In this document: one piece after another, positions 60,450 to 64,000 of the stretch
Layout: each line of letters opens with the position of its first letter
Numbering within the stretch: position 1 is the first letter of the stretch
Origin: an uncultured Lachnospiraceae bacterium
GTDB taxonomy: Bacteria; Bacillota; Clostridia; Lachnospirales; Lachnospiraceae
Direction of reading: 5' to 3'
Length of the DNA: 64,000 nucleotides
Assembly: GCA_910587155.1 (NCBI GenBank)
Contig: CAJULA010000002.1
Location: 62,001 to 126,000 of the forward strand
Notes under the pieces: generated by a model
The model's database searches: none
Told to the model about the DNA's origin: nothing
What the model saw: only the letters and a program-made list of their open reading frames with translations
Program-made: the position numbers and the translations under genes

Positions 60450-60860
60450 TTATTTCCGGATTTCCACGGATGCCTGCTCGTGCTCGGAAAGCGCCACGCC
60501 AACGCTGAGCTTACCGCCCAGACTGGTCCGCATTTTACCGATACTCTCCCCATTGATCACAACTTCGTACTCTGTCTCGTCCTGCAGTCCCACCGTTAAC
60601 TGTGCGTCCTCTTTTCCCTCGACGGTAAACGTGATCCCGTCTGCGTCCTCTGCAAAATGAGAAACACTGGTGCCGGGTACGGATTCATAGGCGAACATGC
60701 CGTTTTTTTCCAGTTTTGTCATGGTTCCGTATGTCTTTACCTTATACAGGTCACCGCCGTGTTCGAAATCCTCTCTTTTGGCTTTCTCTGTCAGCCTGTG
60801 ATTGCCGAAACTCAGACTGCCGTCCGCCTCTGTCTGAATCAATCCTTCTACTACTGCCAT
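60450..60860 (-). CDS. Conserved small protein of unknown function (often mis-labelled endosialidase)
   Basis: 136 residues, soluble and beta-rich: DGSLSFGNHRLTEKAKREDF, LYKVKTYGTMTKLEKNGMFA, YESVPGTSVSHF and LGGKLSVGVALSEHEQASVE. I recall close relatives in many Lachnospiraceae genomes, sometimes carrying an automatic 'endosialidase' label that nothing in the sequence supports (no sialidase Asp-box). A strong AGGAGGAAAAAAG site precedes the ATG. It sits between clpC and radA on the same strand, so it may be co-expressed with stress-response genes. Confidence 0.8.
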   Translation of the reverse strand: MAVVEGLIQTEADGSLSFGNHRLTEKAKREDFEHGGDLYKVKTYGTMTKLEKNGMFAYESVPGTSVSHFAEDADGITFTVEGKEDAQLTVGLQDETEYEVVINGESIGKMRTSLGGKLSVGVALSEHEQASVEIRK

Positions 60861-60904
60861 CTTTTTTCCTCCTCATGCTTTCGTATCTATATGAAATTGT
60901 CAGG

Positions 60905-63361
60905 TCACTGCTCCTTTACGGTAAAGACAACCTGTTTTTTCTTAATTCCCGCCACCACGCTGTCACCGGGTACGATTTTCTTCTGCAAAATCTCCTCCGC
61001 CAGCGCATCCTCTATCACCGTCTGAATGGCGCGCTTCATGGGGCGGGCTCCCATCTTCACCTCGGAATACCGATCCACGATATATTCCTTCAGCGCCGGT
61101 GTCACGGTCAGTCTGATATCCATCTGTTCCCTGCACCGGTCCGCCAGCACCCGGGACAGCAGGGATACCACCTCTTTCATATCCTCTTTATTGAGAGGAT
61201 GGAATACCATGATTTCGTCAATCCTGTTAATAAATTCCGGCTTGAATACCCGCTTTACTTCCTCCATCACGCCGGCTTTCATCTTTTCATAATCCTTCTT
61301 TTCCGAGACCTCCATGGCAAATCCCAGATTTTTCGGCTCAATAATACGCTGCGCTCCCGCATTGGAAGTCATGATCAGAATGGTATTTTTGAAGCTTACC
61401 TTCCGTCCCTTGGAATCGGTAATATGCCCGTCATCCAGGACCTGGAGCAGGATATTAAAAACATCCGGATGCGCTTTTTCGATCTCGTCAAACAATACCA
61501 CACAATACGGATTGCTGCGGACTTTCTCACTGAGCTGGCCGCCTTCGCCAAACCCCACATATCCGGGCGGGGAGCCGATCATCTTGGAAACGGAATGAGA
61601 TTCCATATATTCGGACATATCCACCCGGATCAGAGCGTCTTCGTCCCCGAACATGGCTTCTGCCAGGGCCTTGCTGAGCTCCGTCTTGCCAACGCCGGTA
61701 GGCCCCAGGAAAAGAAAGGAACCGATCGGCCTGTTGGGATCCTGCAGACCCACCCGGCCTCTGCGCATCGCTCTGGCTACCGCAGTTACCGCTTCGTTCT
61801 GTCCGATCACTCTTTTGTGAAGAATGGATTCCAGCTTCAGCAGTCTCTCGCTTTCCTTTTCTGCCAGCTTGGAAACCGGAATCTTCGTCCAGAGGGATAC
61901 CACATCAGCCACTTCGCTCTCTCCCACCAAGAGTTTCCTGTCCGCCGTCTTACTTTCATGCGCCGCCTGGGCACGCTCAAATTTCCGTACCAGCTTTTCC
62001 TGGTTACGCCGGATCTCCCCGGCCTGCAGATAGGCTTCCATGCGGATGGAACGTTCGATCTGCAGATCCATTTTGTGAATCTCTTCCTGCATTGCCCGCA
62101 GATTTTCAGGAATCCCCATATGCTTCAGGCGGATAGCCGCCGCCGCTTCATCAATCAGATCAATGGCTTTGTCAGGAAGATTCCTGTCATTGATATAACG
62201 GGCCGAAAGCTGCACCGCTGCTTCTATGGCTTCCTTCGTGATCGTCACATCATGGTGCTCCTCATATCTGTCCTTGATCCCTTCCAGAATACGGACGGCC
62301 TCCTGCGGGGTGGGTTCTTCCACGGACACCGGCTGAAAACGGCGTTCCAGCGCCGCATCCTTTTCCACATACTTGCGGTACTCTGCAATGGTGGTGGCGC
62401 CGATCAGCTGCAGCTCCCCCCTCGCCAGAGAAGGCTTTAATATATTGGAGGCGTCTATGGCGCCCTCCGCACCGCCCGCCCCTATGATCGTATGCATCTC
62501 ATCCAGAAAGAGAATAATATTGCCGTTTTCCGTCACCTCCCGGATCACTTTTTTGATCCGTTCCTCAAACTCTCCCCGGTATTTGCTCCCGGCCACCATA
62601 CCGGATAAGTCCAGCGTAACGACTCTCTTATCCTTCAGAGTCTCCGGTATCTCGCCTTCGGCAATGTGAATCGCCAGCCCTTCGGCAATCGCGGTCTTAC
62701 CCACCCCCGGTTCGCCCACCAGACAGGGATTATTCTTGGTACGGCGGCTCAGTATCTGGATCACTCTGCGTATCTCCGCCTCTCTCCCGATCACCGGATC
62801 CAGCCGACCTTCTCTGGCCAGGGCGGTCATATCACGGCTGAACTGATCCAGGGTCTCCGTACTCCCGCTTTTGTCCTTCTTTTTTTTCCCCTTATAGCCC
62901 AGGTCTTCTTTGTACAGATTGCCGTCCTGCCCCATTGCCAGAAGCGTATCCACATATAGCTTCTGTATCTGAATACCGATCGTATTCAACAGTCTGACCG
63001 CTACATTGTCTCCCTCTTTCAGAACCGACAACAGGATATGCTCCGTTCCGATCTGCTCACTCTTAAAGCGCTGCGCCTGCAGTGCGGCTTCCTGGAGTAT
63101 CTTCTCTGCGCGCGGCGTAAAACCGTCTCTCTCCTTAACCGGCAGAAAATTCCCCGGGGCAATCAGCTCGTTAATCATGGAGATCAGCCTGCTTTCTTCC
63201 ACGCCGTTATTTAAAAGTACTCTGGCTGCGACGCCCGTCTCTTCCCGGAGCAGTCCCAGAAGGATATGCTCCGTCCCGATATAATTCTGTCTCAGCTCCT
63301 TTGCTGTCTGTTTCGCCAATGAAAGCGCAGTCTGCGCCTTCTTTGTATACTGCGGCATCAT
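60905..63361 (-). CDS. clpC: ATP-dependent Clp protease ATP-binding subunit ClpC
   Basis: 818 residues, Hsp100 class. Double Clp-N repeat (about 5-145), AAA1 with Walker A GEPGVGKTAIAEGLA and Walker B VILFLDEMHTIIGAGGAEG-type, a middle coiled-coil domain (about 405-470), AAA2 with GPTGVGKTELSKALAEAM and CVVLFDEIEKAHPDVFN, and the C-terminal D2-small domain. It unfolds substrates for ClpP. In Bacillus the gene lies behind ctsR-mcsA-mcsB; here it is preceded only by a GntR-type regulator gene, whose stop overlaps the clpC start (ATGA). Control is thus presumably by that regulator. Confidence 0.97.
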   Translation of the reverse strand: MMPQYTKKAQTALSLAKQTAKELRQNYIGTEHILLGLLREETGVAARVLLNNGVEESRLISMINELIAPGNFLPVKERDGFTPRAEKILQEAALQAQRFKSEQIGTEHILLSVLKEGDNVAVRLLNTIGIQIQKLYVDTLLAMGQDGNLYKEDLGYKGKKKKDKSGSTETLDQFSRDMTALAREGRLDPVIGREAEIRRVIQILSRRTKNNPCLVGEPGVGKTAIAEGLAIHIAEGEIPETLKDKRVVTLDLSGMVAGSKYRGEFEERIKKVIREVTENGNIILFLDEMHTIIGAGGAEGAIDASNILKPSLARGELQLIGATTIAEYRKYVEKDAALERRFQPVSVEEPTPQEAVRILEGIKDRYEEHHDVTITKEAIEAAVQLSARYINDRNLPDKAIDLIDEAAAAIRLKHMGIPENLRAMQEEIHKMDLQIERSIRMEAYLQAGEIRRNQEKLVRKFERAQAAHESKTADRKLLVGESEVADVVSLWTKIPVSKLAEKESERLLKLESILHKRVIGQNEAVTAVARAMRRGRVGLQDPNRPIGSFLFLGPTGVGKTELSKALAEAMFGDEDALIRVDMSEYMESHSVSKMIGSPPGYVGFGEGGQLSEKVRSNPYCVVLFDEIEKAHPDVFNILLQVLDDGHITDSKGRKVSFKNTILIMTSNAGAQRIIEPKNLGFAMEVSEKKDYEKMKAGVMEEVKRVFKPEFINRIDEIMVFHPLNKEDMKEVVSLLSRVLADRCREQMDIRLTVTPALKEYIVDRYSEVKMGARPMKRAIQTVIEDALAEEILQKKIVPGDSVVAGIKKKQVVFTVKEQ

Positions 63362-63735
63362 TCCAGTCCTCCATACTCTTCATAGATTTCATCTATAAGA
63401 GCATGCACTTCTTCCCGGGAAATATTCTTGCAGCTTCCCCTGGCCAGAAGTACACGCAGTTCTTTTTTCATATCCCTGATGGCTCCCATGCGATCCATAT
63501 CCAGGGCAATCACGGCCCCTTTTCTTCTGTCCACCTTGACATAGCCTTCCTGTTTGAGGACAGTATATGCCTTATTCACCGTGTGCATGTTGATCCCCAC
63601 ACTCTCCGCAAGCTGACGGACCGAAGGAAGCGCATCACCCTCTTTGAGCCTGGTAGTCGCGATCCCGAGAATAATCTGATTGCGAAGCTGTATATACAGC
63701 GCTTCATCACTGTTAAAATCAAGTTCTATTATCAT
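63358..63735 (-). CDS. GntR-family (YtrA-type) regulator of clpC
   Basis: About 125 residues from the ATG at 63735 (MIIELDFNSDEALYIQLRNQ), preceded by AGAAGGTG; an upstream in-frame start at 63786 lies in the promoter region. The winged helix is IILGIATTRLKEGDALPSVR, QLAESVGINMHTVNKAYTVL, KQEGYVKVDRRKGAVI, followed by a short helical tail, the YtrA layout. An inverted repeat over the -10 box of its own promoter is the likely operator. Translational coupling to clpC means the pair is co-regulated. This replaces the CtsR repressor seen in bacilli. Confidence 0.93.
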   Translation of the reverse strand: MIIELDFNSDEALYIQLRNQIILGIATTRLKEGDALPSVRQLAESVGINMHTVNKAYTVLKQEGYVKVDRRKGAVIALDMDRMGAIRDMKKELRVLLARGSCKNISREEVHALIDEIYEEYGGLE

Positions 63736-63747
63736 ATTGTCACCTTC

Positions 63748-63786
63748 TGTTATACAAATATTATAACAGAGCAAGTAAATTGTCAA
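63748..63786 (-). promoter_or_regulatory. Promoter and operator of the gntR-clpC operon
   Basis: On the minus strand TTGACA (63786-63781) and TATAAT (63765-63760), separated by only 15 bases but with an extended -10 (TGTTATAAT). TGTTATA (63768-63762) and TATAACA (63754-63748) form a perfect inverted repeat with 7-base spacing that covers the -10 element, so a bound dimer would block polymerase. The ATG follows about 13 bases downstream. Confidence 0.8.
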
Positions 63787-63791
63787 GTATC

Positions 63792-63825
63792 CTAAGGAAG
63801 CGCTTTCATCAGCGTTTCCCTAAGG
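63792..63825. repeat. Palindromic repeat copy
   Basis: CTAAGGAAGCGCTTTCATCA followed by GCGTTTCCCTAAGG: a near-palindrome with the same end sequences as the element at 22345-22488 and the copy at 33256. The sequence after it (CACAAGC, then the perfect palindrome GTCAGCGCTGAC near 63851) partly matches the flank of the 33256 copy, so the conserved unit may extend about 60 bases beyond the palindrome. Confidence 0.7.
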
Positions 63826-63878
63826 CACAAGCAGCCAGCGCCGATCTTCTGTCAGCGCTGACTGTCCGCCCGGATTTG

Positions 63879-64000
63879 TCATTCATCCATATTTAAAAAT
63901 TCAAACTCAAAGTCATCGTCATCCATGTATTCTTCATCATCATCGTACTCTTCGTCATCGTATTCTTCGTCATCATCATATTCTTCGTCGTCATATTCTT
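63879..64000 (-). CDS. Acidic C-terminus of a protein running off the right edge
   Basis: The last 40 codons of a minus-strand gene whose start lies beyond 64000. The visible tail is a low-complexity repeat of Glu-Glu-Tyr-Asp-Asp units ending in FEFEFLNMDE and a TGA stop at 63881-63879. Such tails occur in several small clostridial proteins, but the visible part is too repetitive to name a family. The DNA repeat is imperfect, with synonymous differences (gaa/gag, gat/gac, tat/tac), so it is unlikely to be an assembly artefact. Confidence 0.8.
   Translation of the reverse strand, partial: EYDDEEYDDDEEYDDEEYDDDEEYMDDDDFEFEFLNMDE

Noticed and set aside
60450..60860. Endosialidase
   Set aside because: No sialidase motifs or Asp-boxes are present and the protein is only 136 residues; the label seems to be propagated by automatic annotation.
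63890..64000. Periodic DNA at the right edge taken as a CRISPR or minisatellite
   Set aside because: The repeats are short, have no unique spacers, and are explained by an acidic EEYDD coding tail with synonymous codon differences.

Overview
The window is chromosomal DNA of a Clostridia-type anaerobe, most likely a gut Lachnospiraceae. This rests on family content, not on any search: a 1199-residue pyruvate:ferredoxin oxidoreductase, PurF with the cysteines of the Fe-S type, a CbiMNQO cobalt transporter, a DUF5716/DUF5717 gene pair, YesM/YesN-type regulators, and ClpC under a GntR-type repressor. Genes are dense, mostly on the minus strand, and often joined by ATGA stop/start overlaps.

Layout. 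1-4.8 kb: hemA (cut by the window edge), a CbiK-CbiL fusion, an FMN-binding-type lipoprotein and a chemoreceptor. 4.8-11.2 kb: a metallophosphoesterase, a cytosolic BMP-type protein with a ParB-like N-terminus, and nifJ. 11.5-16.7 kb: a small unknown gene, the purC-purF-purB operon, and a divergent phosphoribosyltransferase-like gene. 16.8-19.7 kb: cobalt transport genes, with a cobalamin riboswitch lying between cbiQO and cbiMN. 19.9-22.3 kb: a LysR regulator divergent from an AGCS amino-acid symporter. 22.3-22.7 kb: a structured palindromic element and tRNA-Thr. 22.8-29.7 kb: a four-gene DUF5717/DUF5716/TPR/coiled-coil membrane cluster of unknown function. 29.8-34.7 kb: a CobD/HisC-like aminotransferase, a small Cys-rich protein, a GntR-ABC exporter operon, and a SpoIID-like peptidoglycan-binding protein.

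34.8-50.5 kb is the most accessory-looking part. It holds a compact methyltransferase/nuclease pair that looks like a small restriction-modification unit, a LUD-domain protein, a chemoreceptor, a HAD phosphatase, and a five-gene operon (50.2 to 41.6 kb, minus strand). That operon encodes a P-loop ATPase with a Cys cluster, two large proteins I do not recognise, a ParA/MinD-like ATPase and an HD-domain protein with a zinc ribbon. It is the best candidate here for an undescribed system, probably anti-phage or DNA conflict.

50.5-58.8 kb is a sugar locus: GH31 alpha-xylosidase/glucosidase, sugar-binding lipoprotein, permease, GH36 alpha-galactosidase, and a divergent YesM/YesN two-component system. 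It appears to be decaying. A deletion has fused the 5' half of the GH36 gene to the 3' part of a permease gene and removed a whole permease gene, and the sensor kinase has lost its natural start through a frameshift at an A6 run. 58.9-64 kb: tRNA-Trp, radA, a small conserved protein, the gntR-clpC operon with a clear operator, another copy of the palindromic repeat, and the acidic C-terminus of a gene running off the right edge.

All calls come from reading the sequence and remembered family features; no database search was run.
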